From contig PXRR01000073.1 of assembly GCA_003021975.1 (NCBI GenBank), positions 1 through 40,480 of the forward strand: 40,480 nt of DNA. Reading direction: 5' to 3'. Under the pieces are notes generated by a model. The model had not been told where the DNA came from, searched no databases, and saw only the letters and a program-made list of their open reading frames with translations. This document shows positions 9,373-18,228 of this stretch, in pieces (within the stretch, counting starts at the first letter, position 1; every line of letters starts with the position of its first letter). This DNA is from Halobacteriales archaeon QS_5_70_17. Its GTDB lineage: Archaea > Halobacteriota > Halobacteria > Halobacteriales > Haloarculaceae. Position numbers and translations under genes: made by a program.

Positions 9373-10098
9373 CTACGCTTCGCCGTAGACCGGCACGGCG
9401 GCCCCGCTGGTGGGGCTGGCGGCCCCCGAGCAGAGAAAGAGGACGACCCCCGCGATGTCGGCCGGGTCCACCCACTCGTCGTGGTCGGCGTCGGGCATCA
9501 TCTCCCGGTTCATCGGCGTGTCGATGACGCTCGGCATGACGGCGTTCGCCCGCACCGCGCCCTCGTTCTCCTCGGCGATCGTTTCGGTCAGCAGGCGCAC
9601 GCCCGCCTTCGAGGCGCGGTAGACGCCGTCGCCCTCGCCGCCCTCCAGCGAGGACCGGGAGGACACCGAGACGATCGTCCCGCCGGTCTCGCGGAGGTGA
9701 GGCAGGGCGTGTTTCGAGGCGAGGAACATCGTCTTCAGGTTCACGTCGAACAGGAAGTCGAAGGTGTCGGCGTCCGTCTCGTCGATCGGTTCGCCGCCGC
9801 GCCACGTGCCCGCGATGTTACAGAGGGCGTCCAGCCGGCCGTGGTCCTCGCGGACCGCCTCGACGACTCCGGCGACGTCGTCCTCGTCGGTGAAGTCGCC
9901 GGCGTAGAAGCCGACGTTCGGCCGGTCGGCGTCCAGCAGCGCGTCCTCGTCGTCCGGTTCGACGACGTCGGCGGCGGCGACGGTCGCCCCCGCGTCGGCG
10001 AACGCCTCGGCGATGGCGCTTCCGAGCGCGCCGCTCGCGCCGGTCACTAGCGCTACCCGTCCCTCGAAGTCGAACTCGCAGTCGTGTGCGCGAGACAT
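9373..10098 (-). CDS. Short-chain dehydrogenase/reductase (SDR) family oxidoreductase
   Basis: 241 residues from the ATG at 10098; a GTG two codons earlier (10104) is also possible. Classical SDR features in order: the dinucleotide-binding TGASGALGSAIAEAF, acidic residues after the second strand (AADVVEPDD, suggesting NAD rather than NADP), NIAG, the catalytic Ser in SVSSRSSL, YRASK with the catalytic Tyr and Lys, and PSVIDTPMN. The substrate is not predictable. A TATA-like GATATAG region (10123-10129) lies about 25 bases before the start. It is head-to-tail with the oxidoreductase gene at 10168-11124, with a 69-base gap that holds this TATA box. Confidence 0.88.
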   Translation of the reverse strand: MSRAHDCEFDFEGRVALVTGASGALGSAIAEAFADAGATVAAADVVEPDDEDALLDADRPNVGFYAGDFTDEDDVAGVVEAVREDHGRLDALCNIAGTWRGGEPIDETDADTFDFLFDVNLKTMFLASKHALPHLRETGGTIVSVSSRSSLEGGEGDGVYRASKAGVRLLTETIAEENEGAVRANAVMPSVIDTPMNREMMPDADHDEWVDPADIAGVVLFLCSGAASPTSGAAVPVYGEA

Positions 10099-10167
10099 AC
10101 TCACACGGACGGCCGCCGAGGGGATATAGCTTCAGGGGCGGCCGCGCCGGGAGTCCTCTCCGGACGC

Positions 10168-11124
10168 CTACGGCGTCAACACGAGTTTGCCGAGGAAGCT
10201 ACCCTCCAGCACCGCGCGCTGGGCCTCCGCTGCCTCGTCGAGGTCGTAGGTGCGTGCGACCTCGGGGACGACCTGCCCCGTCTCGGCGAGGTACGCGAGC
10301 CGGGAGAGGGCCTCCCCGATGTCCGGCGTGTTGTACATCGTCATCATCTGGAAGCGGAGGTCCTTCGGCTTGCTCGCGCTCATCGGGACGGCCGCCTCGC
10401 TGTCGGTGTTACCGATGCCGACGATCCGGCCGCCGGTGGCCGCGATCCGGGCGTCCATCCCGAAGTACTCGTTGGTGATGGTCTCCAGGATCACGTCCGG
10501 CGCCGCGACGTCGGCGACGGCCTCCTCGAGGTCGTCCCGGCGGTAGTCGAAGACGGCGTCGGCGCCGAGGTCCCGGAGGTGGTCGTGGTGGGTCTCACTG
10601 GCGGTGGTGAGCACGCGCGCGCCCATGGCGTCGGCCAGTTGCACGGCGACGTGACCGACGCCGCCGCTCCCGCTCTGGACGAGGCACGCCTCGCCGGGTT
10701 CGAGGCCGGCGTGGTAGACGAACGCCTGCCAGGCGGTGACGCCGACGAGCGACATCGCCGCCCCCTCGCTGAACGAGACGGCCTCGGGGAGTTCGGCGAG
10801 CGCGTCGACCGGCGCGATCACCGCCTCGGCGTAGGTGCCCTGCCGGCCGAGGTTGCCCAGCCCGGTCGCGAAGACGCGGTCGCCGACGGCGAACTCCTCG
10901 ACGCCCTCGCCGACGGCGTCGACGACGCCCGCGACGTCCGAGCCCGAGATCATCGGCAGCGAGTCCACTGGGTACTCGCCGGTCCGGAAGTAGGTGTCCA
11001 CGGGGTTGACCCCCGCGGCCTCGACGTCGATCCGGACTTCCCCCTGTCCCGGGTCCTGGTCGTCGATCTCGTCGACCTGTAACACGTTCGGCCCGCCGTG
11101 CTCGTGGTATCGGACTGCTCGCAT
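10168..11124 (-). CDS. Zinc-independent NADPH:quinone reductase-type alcohol dehydrogenase (MDR superfamily)
   Basis: 318 residues from the ATG at 11124. It starts MRAVRYHEHGGPNVLQVDEI and has the quinone-reductase pattern GVNPVDTYFRTG, GSDVAGVVDAVGEGV and a Rossmann domain with QSGSGGVGHVAVQLADAMGARV. The Cys/His ligands of catalytic zinc seen in true alcohol dehydrogenases are absent, so a zeta-crystallin/QOR-type NAD(P)H oxidoreductase is the best call. A box on the minus strand near 11151-11160 (CCTATCCTTT) is about 27-30 bases from the start. It shares its upstream region with the divergent small membrane gene. Confidence 0.87.
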   Translation of the reverse strand: MRAVRYHEHGGPNVLQVDEIDDQDPGQGEVRIDVEAAGVNPVDTYFRTGEYPVDSLPMISGSDVAGVVDAVGEGVEEFAVGDRVFATGLGNLGRQGTYAEAVIAPVDALAELPEAVSFSEGAAMSLVGVTAWQAFVYHAGLEPGEACLVQSGSGGVGHVAVQLADAMGARVLTTASETHHDHLRDLGADAVFDYRRDDLEEAVADVAAPDVILETITNEYFGMDARIAATGGRIVGIGNTDSEAAVPMSASKPKDLRFQMMTMYNTPDIGEALSRLAYLAETGQVVPEVARTYDLDEAAEAQRAVLEGSFLGKLVLTP

Positions 11125-11218
11125 GTCCGTCGGTCGGGAGGGAGAGAGCAAAAGGATAGGTGATCCGCCGTCCCGGAGCCTCCGAAGACACTTGTCGGTG
11201 GCCGGCGACGGGGGGCGT

Positions 11219-11464
11219 ATGGGCCTCAAACGGGTCGGTGCGTCGCTGTTCGGCGTCGGACTGCTGGCGGCGACGCTCCTCGCCGTCGTCCCGGACGTCC
11301 CGGCGCTGGTCGACGAACCGCTGGTCGAGTGCTCGGCCGTGCCGTGGCTCCCGGGCTGTACCGGGAGCGTCGCGGCCGACCCGGCTCTGCTCGCCGCGGC
11401 GGTCGCGCTGGTCGGCCTGCTGATCGCGGCCCTCGGGGCCGGGATCGCCGCCCGGACGGCGTAG
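11219..11464 (+). CDS. Small two-helix membrane protein, unknown function
   Basis: 81 residues from the ATG at 11219. Two hydrophobic segments (ASLFGVGLLAATLLAVVP and AALLAAAVALVGLLIAALGAGIA, the latter approximate) flank a short loop with a pair of cysteines (ECSAVPWLPGC) that could form a disulphide outside the cell. Composition and codon use match real genes around it. I recognise no family; similar small DUF proteins are frequent in haloarchaea. Divergent from the oxidoreductase gene with 94 bases between starts. Confidence 0.6.
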   Translation: MGLKRVGASLFGVGLLAATLLAVVPDVPALVDEPLVECSAVPWLPGCTGSVAADPALLAAAVALVGLLIAALGAGIAARTA

Positions 11465-11494
11465 CCGGAGACGGCCACGCGAGCGCTCGGAACG

Positions 11495-11528
11495 GCGTCG
11501 ACCCCTCCCGGGAGCGCCGGGTCGACGC
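11495..11528. repeat. Perfect 10-bp inverted repeat with a nested palindrome, upstream of sucC
   Basis: GCGTCGACCC (11495-11504) is repeated in inverse at 11519-11528, and the 14-base loop itself opens with the self-complementary CTCCCGGGAG (11505-11514). A second shorter stem (GCTCCG/CGGAGC) follows at about 11527-11552. The position, just after the small membrane gene and 70-90 bases before the sucC TATA box, allows a transcript-end hairpin or a regulator site. No poly-T tract follows, so a terminator role is not proven. Confidence 0.5.
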
Positions 11529-11605
11529 TCCGCTCGCCGCCGGACTGCGGAGCGATCTCTCCTCGTGGGCGAGCCGACCGACGGTCTGTGGGGAACGAAC
11601 CGGCG

Positions 11606-11614
11606 GGATTTATG
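11606..11614 (+). promoter_or_regulatory. TATA-like box of sucCD
   Basis: GGATTTATG sits 26-34 bases before the sucC ATG at 11640 in otherwise GC-rich DNA, the expected spacing for a leaderless haloarchaeal transcript. Confidence 0.55.
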
Positions 11615-11639
11615 CGCGCGCCGCTCGCCACTCCGACCG

Positions 11640-12785
11640 ATGAAACTCCACGAGTACCAGGCGAAGGGCGTGTTCGCCGAGGCGGGGCTTCCGACGCCGG
11701 AGTCGGAACTCGCCGACAGCGCCGACGCGGCGGTCGAGGCCGCCGAGCGCATCGGCTACCCTGTCGCCATCAAAGCGCAGGTGCAGGTCGGCGGGCGCGG
11801 CAAGGCCGGCGGCATCGAACTCGCCGACGACGAGAGCGAGGCCCGGTCGGCGGCAGAGGACATCCTCGGAATGGACCTCAAGGGACTGCACGTCGACCGC
11901 GTGCTCGTCGAGGAGGCCGTCGACTTCACCGACGAACTCTACGTCGGCGTCACGATGGACCGCGGCGAGGGACGGCCGGTCGCCATGGTCTCGACGAGAG
12001 GCGGCGTCGACATCGAGGAGGTCGCCGCCGAGGACCCCGACGCCATCGCCCGCGGGCACGTCGACCCCTCCTTCGGGATGCACCCCTACCAGGCCCGGGA
12101 GGCGGTCTTCGAGGCCGGCGTCGACCGCGAGGTCGCCATGGACGTCGCGTCGGTGCTGACCACGCTGTACCGGCTGTGGGACGACCGCGACGCCACCGAG
12201 ATCGAGGTCAACCCGCTGATGGTCACGACCGACGGCGAGGTGGTCGCCGCCGACGCGGTCATGAACATCGACGACGACGCGCTGTTCCGCCAGGAGGACC
12301 TCGCGGAGATGGAAGAGGAGGCCGCCGGAGACGACCTCGAGGCCAAGGCCAACGAGTACGGCTTCGACTACGTCCGCCTGTCGGGGAACGTCGGCATCAT
12401 CGGCAACGGCGCCGGCCTGGTGATGACGACACTGGACCTCGTCGACTACTACGGCGGCGAGCCCGCCAACTTCCTGGACATCGGGGGCGGGGCGAAGGCC
12501 GAGCGCGTCTCGAACGCGCTTGACATGGTCTTCTCAGACGAGAACGTCGACAGCGTCGTCTTCAACATCTTCGGCGGGATCACCCGCGGGGACGAGGTCG
12601 CGCGGGGCATCAACGGGGCCCTCGAGGGCTTCGACGAACTCCCCAAGCCGGTCGTCGTCCGGCTCGCGGGGACGAACGCCGAGGAGGGCATGGAGATCCT
12701 GAACACCGAGGTCGTCGAGGTCGAGGAGACGCTGGAGGCGGCCGTCCAGCGTGCGGTCGAGCGGGCCGAGGAGGTGGACCAATGA
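11640..12785 (+). CDS. sucC: Succinate--CoA ligase subunit beta
   Basis: 381 residues, typical family length. It starts [20 protein letters not shown] and carries the ATP-grasp domain ([20 protein letters not shown]), the EINPL-type site ([11 protein letters not shown]) and the C-terminal CoA-ligase domain ([44 protein letters not shown]). With SucD it interconverts succinyl-CoA and succinate with nucleotide phosphorylation in the TCA cycle; ATP versus GTP use cannot be decided. The stop overlaps the sucD start (ATGA at 12782-12785), so the two subunits are translationally coupled. Confidence 0.96.
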   Translation: MKLHEYQAKGVFAEAGLPTPESELADSADAAVEAAERIGYPVAIKAQVQVGGRGKAGGIELADDESEARSAAEDILGMDLKGLHVDRVLVEEAVDFTDELYVGVTMDRGEGRPVAMVSTRGGVDIEEVAAEDPDAIARGHVDPSFGMHPYQAREAVFEAGVDREVAMDVASVLTTLYRLWDDRDATEIEVNPLMVTTDGEVVAADAVMNIDDDALFRQEDLAEMEEEAAGDDLEAKANEYGFDYVRLSGNVGIIGNGAGLVMTTLDLVDYYGGEPANFLDIGGGAKAERVSNALDMVFSDENVDSVVFNIFGGITRGDEVARGINGALEGFDELPKPVVVRLAGTNAEEGMEILNTEVVEVEETLEAAVQRAVERAEEVDQ

Positions 12786-13651
12786 GCGTACTCGTCGGCG
12801 ACGACACGCGCGTGGTGGTACAGGGCATCACCGGCGGGGAGGGCAAGTTCCACGCCGAGCAGATGATGGACTACGGGACGAACATCGTCGCCGGCGCGGT
12901 CCCGGGCCGGGGCGGCCAGGAGGTGGCCGGCGTCCCCGTCTACGACACCGTCTCCGGGGCCGCCCGCGAGGAGGACGCGGACGCCTCCGTCGTGTTCGTG
13001 CCGCCGGCGTTCGCCGCCGACGCGCTCCTCGAGGCGCTGGACGCCGACCTGGACCTGGTCGTCGCCATCACCGAGGGGATCCCCCAGCAGGACATGGCGA
13101 AGGTCTACAAGCGCCTCTCGGAGGTCGACACCCGCCTCGTCGGCCCCAACTGCCCGGGCGTCATCACGCCCGGCGAGGCGAAACTCGGCATTCTGCCGGG
13201 CAACATCTTCTCGGACGGGAACGTCGGCTTCGTCTCCAGGTCGGGGACGCTCACCTACCAGGTGGTCGACAACCTCACCCAGCGGGGCGTCGGACAGACG
13301 ACCGCCATCGGCATCGGCGGTGACCCGATCATCGGGACCGACTTCGTCGACGCGCTCGAACTGTTCGAGGGCGATACCGACACCGACGCGGTCGTGATGT
13401 GCGGCGAGATCGGCGGCGAGGACGAGGAGGAGGCCGCCCGCTACATCGGCGAGTACATGGACACGCCCGTGGTCGGCTTCATCGCCGGTCGGACCGCGCC
13501 CCCCGGAAAGCGGATGGGCCACGCCGGCGCCATCGTCTCGGGCAGCGGCACCGGCACCGCCGAGTCGAAGATCCAGGCCCTGGAGAACGCGGGCGTCCAG
13601 GTCGGCGACACCCCCGAGGAGGTCGCCGATCACGTCGAGGACATCGTCTGA
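12782..13651 (+). CDS. sucD: Succinate--CoA ligase subunit alpha
   Basis: 289 residues, full length. N-terminal CoA-binding domain ([59 protein letters not shown]), then the ligase domain ([33 protein letters not shown]) and the phosphorylated active-site His in [20 protein letters not shown]. It accepts CoA and carries the phospho-histidine intermediate. Co-transcribed with sucC through a 4-base overlap. The pyrimidine-rich sequence just after the stop (13655-13680) could end the transcript. Confidence 0.96.
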   Translation: MSVLVGDDTRVVVQGITGGEGKFHAEQMMDYGTNIVAGAVPGRGGQEVAGVPVYDTVSGAAREEDADASVVFVPPAFAADALLEALDADLDLVVAITEGIPQQDMAKVYKRLSEVDTRLVGPNCPGVITPGEAKLGILPGNIFSDGNVGFVSRSGTLTYQVVDNLTQRGVGQTTAIGIGGDPIIGTDFVDALELFEGDTDTDAVVMCGEIGGEDEEEAARYIGEYMDTPVVGFIAGRTAPPGKRMGHAGAIVSGSGTGTAESKIQALENAGVQVGDTPEEVADHVEDIV

Positions 13652-13712
13652 CGGCAGGCGTCCCCTCTCTCTTCGTCTGATCTCCGCTCGCCCGCTCCCC
13701 GATCTCCCGGCG

Positions 13713-14237
13713 CTACTCGACGGTGACGGTGATCTCCTCGTGGATCGGACACGCCTCGTGAGCGCCGTTGCCCGGCTGGAGGACGAGGGTGTGCTCCCCG
13801 AAGGCGAGGTCGAGTTCGGCGGTCGTCGCCCCGTCGCCGAAGTGGACGTGGCCGTCGTCGTTCGGGATCATCTCGCCGGCCGCGACGGGGTCCCGGTCGA
13901 CGAGCACGTGGAAGTGGCCGGCCCCTTCGTTGACTTCGCCGGCCTCCTCGACGGTGTACCCCTCGGCGTCCATCGCTACCTGGAAGGGGGCGTAGAGCTC
14001 CCCGCTCTCGGGGAGTTCGAACGAGACCGATCCCCCGGACTCGGCGGTGGCGCCCTCGCTTCCGTTCCCGTCGGTCCCCGCCGGCTCGGTCGTCCCCTCG
14101 CCGTCCGTCGCGGTCCCGGCGTCGGTTTCGGTGTCCTCCTCGCCCTGGCTGCGGCCGTCGTCGGCACAGCCCGCCAGCGCCGAGGCGAGCGCCGCTCCGG
14201 AGAGGGTCGTCACCGTCCGTCGAGTGTACTCTCGCAC
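13713..14237 (-). CDS. Tat-exported lipoprotein with DUF4399 domain
   Basis: 174 residues. The N terminus MREYTRRTVTTLSGAALASALAGCADD has twin arginines, a hydrophobic core and a lipobox ending in Cys, so it is probably Tat-exported and lipid-anchored outside the cell. A Thr/Glu/Gly-rich linker (about 28-68) leads to a C-terminal domain with GAGHFHVLVDRDPVA and NDDGHVHFGDGATTAELDLAFGEHTLVLQ, the His-rich pattern of DUF4399; several histidines could bind a metal, for example copper, but that is inference. Convergent with sucD and divergent from the P450 gene. Confidence 0.83.
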   Translation of the reverse strand: MREYTRRTVTTLSGAALASALAGCADDGRSQGEEDTETDAGTATDGEGTTEPAGTDGNGSEGATAESGGSVSFELPESGELYAPFQVAMDAEGYTVEEAGEVNEGAGHFHVLVDRDPVAAGEMIPNDDGHVHFGDGATTAELDLAFGEHTLVLQPGNGAHEACPIHEEITVTVE

Positions 14238-14381
14238 GCGCTATTCCGGACTTGCGTCCGCGAAATAAAGGTGCTATGTTCCGGTCGCCCGGAGCCGACG
14301 CCGGCCCCTGTCGCTCCCGAAACCACAGGACAGAACTCCGACCGAACGAACGCTTATTCCCGTTCGCCGGTAATACTAGCT

Positions 14382-15713
14382 ATGCGTACCGAACCGCCGG
14401 GACCGCCCGAACCCCCCGTCGTGGGCAGCACCCTCGAGTACACCCGCGACCCTCTCCGGTTCGTCACCGCGGTCAGCGACACGTACGGCGACGTCGCGTC
14501 GTTCCGGCTCGGTCCCCGGGAAACGTACCTCCTCTCGGGACCGGACGACATCGAGACGGTACTGACCAACGACGAGGGGCTGTTCCGGAAGGCGGACTTC
14601 CAGGACGACGCGCTGACCGGGCTCCTGGGCGACGGGCTGTTGCTCTCGACCGGCGAGCGGTGGCGCCGGCAGCGCGACCTGGCCCAGCCCGCCTTCAATG
14701 TCGGACGGATCGCGGGGCTGGTCGAGACCATCGCAGCGAAGGCCGCCGCGACCGCCGAGGACTGGCCGATCGGCGAGCCGACGGACGTCCAGCCGCCGAT
14801 CGCGCGGCTCACCGTCGACGTCATCGTCGACGCCATGTTCGGCGTCGACATCGACGAGGGGACGATCCGCGAGGTCCAGGACAGCCTCGAACCGCTCGGC
14901 GCGCGGTTCGAACCCGACGCCGCGCGCTTCCTGACGCCCGCGTGGGTTCCGACCCCCGACAACCGAGAGTACGCCGAAGCCCGCGAGACCCTCCACGGCG
15001 TCGTCGAGGAACTCGTCGACCGGCGCCGCGGGAGCGTAACGTCGGACGACCAGGACCTGCTCTCGATCCTCCTGCGCGCCCGCCAACGCGGCGACCAGAC
15101 CGACGAGGACCTGCGCGCGGAGATGACGACGATGCTGCTCGCCGGACACGACACGACGGCGCTGACGCTCACCTACGCGTTCCACCAGCTGGGCTGTCAC
15201 CCGGCCGTCGCCGAGCGCCTCTACGAGGAGATCGACGCGGTCGTCGGCGACGACCGCCCGACGATGGCCGACCTCCGCGACCTGGAGTACGCCGGGCGAG
15301 TGCTCAAGGAGACGATGCGGCTTCTCCCGCCGGTGTACACGCTGTTCCGCCAGCCCAACGCGGACGTGCGCCTCGGGGAGTACCGCGTCCCCGAGGACGC
15401 CCTCCTGATGCTCCCCCAGTGGGTGGTCCACCGCGACGGGGCTCACTACGACGACCCGCTGTCGTTCGACCCGGACCGCTGGCGCCCCGAGCGGGCCCGC
15501 GAGCGTCATCCATACGCCTACTTCCCGTTCGGCGCCGGGCCCCGGAGCTGTATCGGCCGGCAGTTCTCGCTGGTGGAGGCGAAGGTCATCCTCGCCGAGT
15601 TCCTCCGGCGCTACCGGGTCGACCTCGCGTCCTCCCGGGACCTGCGGCTGCGCCCCTCACTGACGATGCACCCCCACGATCCGGTCGAGGTCACCTTCGA
15701 GCGACGACCCTGA
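14382..15713 (+). CDS. Cytochrome P450
   Basis: 443 residues from the ATG at 14382, about 28 bases after the TATA-like CTTATTCCC (14352-14360). All P450 landmarks are present: helix-C WRRQR, helix I AGHDTTALTLTYAF with the acid-alcohol pair, LKETMRLLPP (ExxR), the PERF-like FDPDRWRPERA, and the haem loop FPFGAGPRSCIGRQFS with the ligand Cys near 391. A proline-rich N terminus (MRTEPPGPPEPP) replaces any membrane anchor, so it is soluble. Haloarchaeal P450s may oxidise carotenoids or lipids; the substrate is not predictable and no ferredoxin partner gene is adjacent. Confidence 0.95.
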   Translation: MRTEPPGPPEPPVVGSTLEYTRDPLRFVTAVSDTYGDVASFRLGPRETYLLSGPDDIETVLTNDEGLFRKADFQDDALTGLLGDGLLLSTGERWRRQRDLAQPAFNVGRIAGLVETIAAKAAATAEDWPIGEPTDVQPPIARLTVDVIVDAMFGVDIDEGTIREVQDSLEPLGARFEPDAARFLTPAWVPTPDNREYAEARETLHGVVEELVDRRRGSVTSDDQDLLSILLRARQRGDQTDEDLRAEMTTMLLAGHDTTALTLTYAFHQLGCHPAVAERLYEEIDAVVGDDRPTMADLRDLEYAGRVLKETMRLLPPVYTLFRQPNADVRLGEYRVPEDALLMLPQWVVHRDGAHYDDPLSFDPDRWRPERARERHPYAYFPFGAGPRSCIGRQFSLVEAKVILAEFLRRYRVDLASSRDLRLRPSLTMHPHDPVEVTFERRP

Positions 15714-15785
15714 CCGGGGTGACCGGTCAATATTTCCGGCAGTTCAGTGACTAAATAGCCCCCTCGTGAAACGTCCGACCTGCAA

Positions 15786-16265
15786 ATGACCGATTCCGAC
15801 CTGGCCGACGAACTGGACGTAGAGGACATCGAGACGGGGGGCGGGACGTTCAAGAACGCCCTCGTCGCCGTGGCCGTGTTCGCGGTCGCGATCGTCGTGC
15901 TGAAGGCGAAACGAGGGAGCTCCGGATCCGGCGAGAGCGAGGAGGAGGACACGCTCGACGAGGACGCCGACCTGGAGGCCGACCTCGAGGAGGACGAGAG
16001 CATCGACACCATCTCCACGGGCGCCCGCAGCGAGGACGTGGCCGACGAGACCGGCCCCGCGGACATCGAGACCGCGGACTCCGACGACGAGACCGACGAG
16101 TCCGAGAGCGAGGACAGCGAGGACTCGGGCATCGGCGTCGAGACGTCCGGGGACCGCTCGCTGACCAGCGACCGCTTCGAGGAACTCGACGTCGTCGACT
16201 ACCTGGCGATCTTCGCCGCGGCGCTGCAGGCCGCCCGCGACGAGTACCGCATCCGCACCGAGTGA
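15786..16265 (+). CDS. Highly acidic single-span membrane protein, unknown function
   Basis: 159 residues. One membrane segment (about 23-40, NALVAVAVFAVAIVVLKAK) is followed by a very acidic, Ser/Asp/Glu-rich disordered stretch (about 48-125) and a short helical C terminus (DVVDYLAIFAAALQAARDEYRIR). The TATA-like CTAAATAGC at about 15752-15760 lies about 30 bases before the ATG. Looks like a haloarchaea-specific surface or scaffold protein; I do not recognise the family. Confidence 0.72.
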   Translation: MTDSDLADELDVEDIETGGGTFKNALVAVAVFAVAIVVLKAKRGSSGSGESEEEDTLDEDADLEADLEEDESIDTISTGARSEDVADETGPADIETADSDDETDESESEDSEDSGIGVETSGDRSLTSDRFEELDVVDYLAIFAAALQAARDEYRIRTE

Positions 16266-16381
16266 CCACCCCCGTGGCCGACGCGCCGTTCCCACGGCGC
16301 GTCCGCCGACGGCCCGACGGCTGACGGACGCCTTCTCAGTCGGCCCGCACGGTCCTGCGGTCCGCGGCTTCCGGTCTTCTC

Positions 16382-16822
16382 TCAGAGGTCCTTCGCCATC
16401 GAGAGGTGCGGGATCCCGGCGTCGGTGAAGACCTCGTCGCTCGTCACTTCGTAGCCGAGGCGCTCGTAGAACGCCACCGCGTGGGTCTGGGCGTCGAGTT
16501 CGAGGCGGTCGTAGCCGGCCCCGCGGGCCGCGTCCTCGAGGGCCGCCATCAGTCGGTGGCCCCACCCGCGGCCGCGGTCGGGTTCGCGGACCGCCACGCG
16601 CTGGACCTTCCCGACGCCGTCTCCGGCGGGACACAGGCGGGCCGCGCCGACGGGGCGGCCCTCGTCGTAGGCGACGAAGTGGAGCGTCGAGGGCTGGTCG
16701 TCGCGGTCGTCGCGCTCTAGATCGACCGGGACGCCCTGCCCCTCGACGAACACCTCGTGGCGGACGTCGAACGCGTCCTCCAGCCGATCGTCGGCGCTCG
16801 CCCGCACCACGCCGTCGAGCAT
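16382..16822 (-). CDS. GNAT family N-acetyltransferase
   Basis: 146 residues. The order fits GNAT enzymes: DAFDVRHEVFVEGQGVPVDLERD (alpha 1 with the ElaA-like VRHEVFV), LHFVAYDEGRPVGAARL, the acetyl-CoA pyrophosphate loop RVAVREPDRGRGWGHRLMAAL, and LDAQTHAVAFYERLGYEVTSDEVFTDAGIPHLSM. The ElaA/YjcF-like subgroup is most similar. The amine acceptor is unknown. It stands alone, with 119 bases to the convergent acidic membrane gene and 129 to the broken gene upstream. Confidence 0.87.
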   Translation of the reverse strand: MLDGVVRASADDRLEDAFDVRHEVFVEGQGVPVDLERDDRDDQPSTLHFVAYDEGRPVGAARLCPAGDGVGKVQRVAVREPDRGRGWGHRLMAALEDAARGAGYDRLELDAQTHAVAFYERLGYEVTSDEVFTDAGIPHLSMAKDL

Positions 16823-16951
16823 ACCCCTCCCTGAGACGGCGGCGCAGGAAACTCACACGGTTCGTGACGACCGGCCGCCGGTCGCCCGCCCCTCGGAACA
16901 CGCCGGAGAGAGAAACGCGAGAGAAGAGCGACGAGACGGCGGGTGCGGTCG

Positions 16952-17683
16952 CTACCGGGACGACTGGACGTGCTCGTTGAGGTCGCTGCCGGAGATAACG
17001 TCGGTGCGGTCGTCGTTGGCGGCGACGTACTCGGCGATCTCGGCGAACTCCTTGCAGGTGCACCCGTCGTGGAACACGAGCACGCCCAGCGAGCGCTGTT
17101 CGGCGACCGTGTCGATCACGTTTTTCGTCTCCTCGATGCCCTCCTCGGCGTTGACGCTCTTGACTGTCAGCGGGTTCGAGAGATTGTAGTTGGTCCGGCG
17201 CGCCTCGTGCTGCTCGTCTGTGAGGCCGAACCGGCCCGCCGGTTTCTCGTCCATTCGCTCGATCTCTCGGATGTCGAAGGTCAGTCCGTGGTCGGCGCAG
17301 AATTCGCGGGTCTCCGAGGTGTCGTCGCGGGCGGGATACATCACCCGCAGCGCCCAGTTCCCGTCGGTGCCGTGGGCCTCGAGAACGGTCGCCCGCGCGT
17401 TAGTGATCATGTCGACTACCGGCTGCACCCGGTCGATCCAGTTCATCCGGTAGAGGTACTCGTCGCCGAACTCCGCGAGCAGCGAGACGTCCTCGACGGT
17501 GGAGTCGCGTCGAGAGCCGCCGACATCGTCTCGGGGGCGTCCGTCCGGATCCACGTCACCGGCATAACCACGTTCCCGCCGGATCCCCCGACGCGCTCGC
17601 ACTCGACCGACCGTCGGGAACCCGCGAGAGCGTCTCCTCGAGCGCGAACTCCGAGGCGCGATCCCGGTCACGATCGTCGCCAT
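16952..17683 (-). pseudogene. Chimeric broken gene: N-terminal part of a Bat-like HTH regulator joined to the end of a polysaccharide deacetylase
   Basis: The frame is open for 243 codons, but residues 9-65 are not protein-like (Arg-rich). Reading the other frames there gives ASEFALEETLSRVPDG, then VECERVGGSGGNVVMPV and TWIRTDAPETMSAALDA, which joins to STVEDVSLLAEFGDEYLYRM. This is the N-terminal domain of haloarchaeal bacterio-opsin-activator-like regulators. Three one-base gaps (one G each on the coding strand, near plus-strand 17656, 17607 and 17506) restore it and, being three, return to the starting frame. The regulator's normal C-terminal HTH is absent: after RFGLTDEQHEA the sequence turns into NYNLSNPLTVKSVNAEEG ... 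LGVLVFHD ... EFAEIAEYVA, which resembles the C-terminal end of polysaccharide deacetylases. So it is both frame-broken and a fusion of two unrelated gene ends; I judge it non-functional. Confidence 0.68.
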
Positions 17684-17769
17684 GCGCTAGGTCGCTCGAC
17701 TGACGGTCTAGAGTGTTCGTCCCCGGCATCGTCACCTCCGAGCGGACTAGCGCGCGGACCAGAGGAAAG

Positions 17770-17780
17770 GATATCTCTTT
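17770..17780 (+). promoter_or_regulatory. TATA-like box of the small HTH gene
   Basis: GATATCTCTTT starts 37 bases before the ATG at 17807 (34 before the GTG at 17804), following a purine-rich AGGAAAGG that could serve as the BRE. Spacing fits a short-leader transcript. Confidence 0.45.
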
Positions 17781-17806
17781 ACGTCGTACGCACCCAGTGT
17801 CCTGTG

Positions 17807-18118
17807 ATGGAGGCGGTCCTCTGGTACGTGCTGACCGGGACTCGGGGCGGACCTAACAGGGCTCGCCTTCTCCGCGCGATCGAGGAGCGTCCGCGCAACG
17901 CGAACAAGCTCGCGGACGCGCTCGACCTCGACTACAAGACGGTCCGCCACCACCTCGAGGTCCTCATGGACAACGACATCGTCGTCACGAGCGGCGACGA
18001 CTACGGTTCGATCTACATGCCTTCCGAGCAGGCCAGACACCACTGGGACGTTGTCGAGCAGATCATCGAGCAGGTCGACGAGGAGTCGACCGACGAATCC
18101 AGCGGGGAGACAGAATGA
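17807..18118 (+). CDS. Small winged-helix (ArsR-like) transcriptional regulator
   Basis: 103 residues from the ATG at 17807 (a GTG directly before it is an alternative). Residues 1-75 form a winged helix: GGPNRARLLRAIEERPRNANKLADALDLDYKTVRHHLEVLMDNDIVV, with the recognition helix around DYKTVRHHL and a wing at GDDYGSIYMPS. An acidic C-terminal tail (VDEESTDESSGETE) follows. It is probably a DNA-binding regulator of its own cluster: the stop overlaps a tiny open frame that in turn overlaps the start of the membrane protein gene at 18225. Similar HTH plus small membrane protein pairs occur in haloarchaea. Confidence 0.83.
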   Translation: MEAVLWYVLTGTRGGPNRARLLRAIEERPRNANKLADALDLDYKTVRHHLEVLMDNDIVVTSGDDYGSIYMPSEQARHHWDVVEQIIEQVDEESTDESSGETE

Positions 18119-18228
18119 AGGCCACGGCGACACCGACACCGAGTCACGCGACACCACACTGGAAACCGACATGGGAGAGAATTGGGAAACAGCCTATCAG
18201 TACGCGGTCGGTAGGGGCGAGTAGATGA
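18115..18228 (+). CDS. Possible 37-residue peptide coupled at both ends
   Basis: This frame starts with an ATG that overlaps the HTH stop (ATGA at 18115-18118) and ends with a TGA that overlaps the ATG of the next gene (ATGA at 18225-18228). The product would be basic and Thr/Pro/Arg-rich with no clear fold, unlike the acidic neighbours. The double overlap is striking but could be chance; I rate it as possible only. Confidence 0.25.
   Translation: MKATATPTPSHATPHWKPTWERIGKQPISTRSVGASR

Noticed and set aside
13740-14381. N-terminal extension of the P450 reaching back to 13740
   Set aside because: It overlaps the DUF4399 gene antisense, and a TATA-like box lies about 28 bases before the ATG at 14382.
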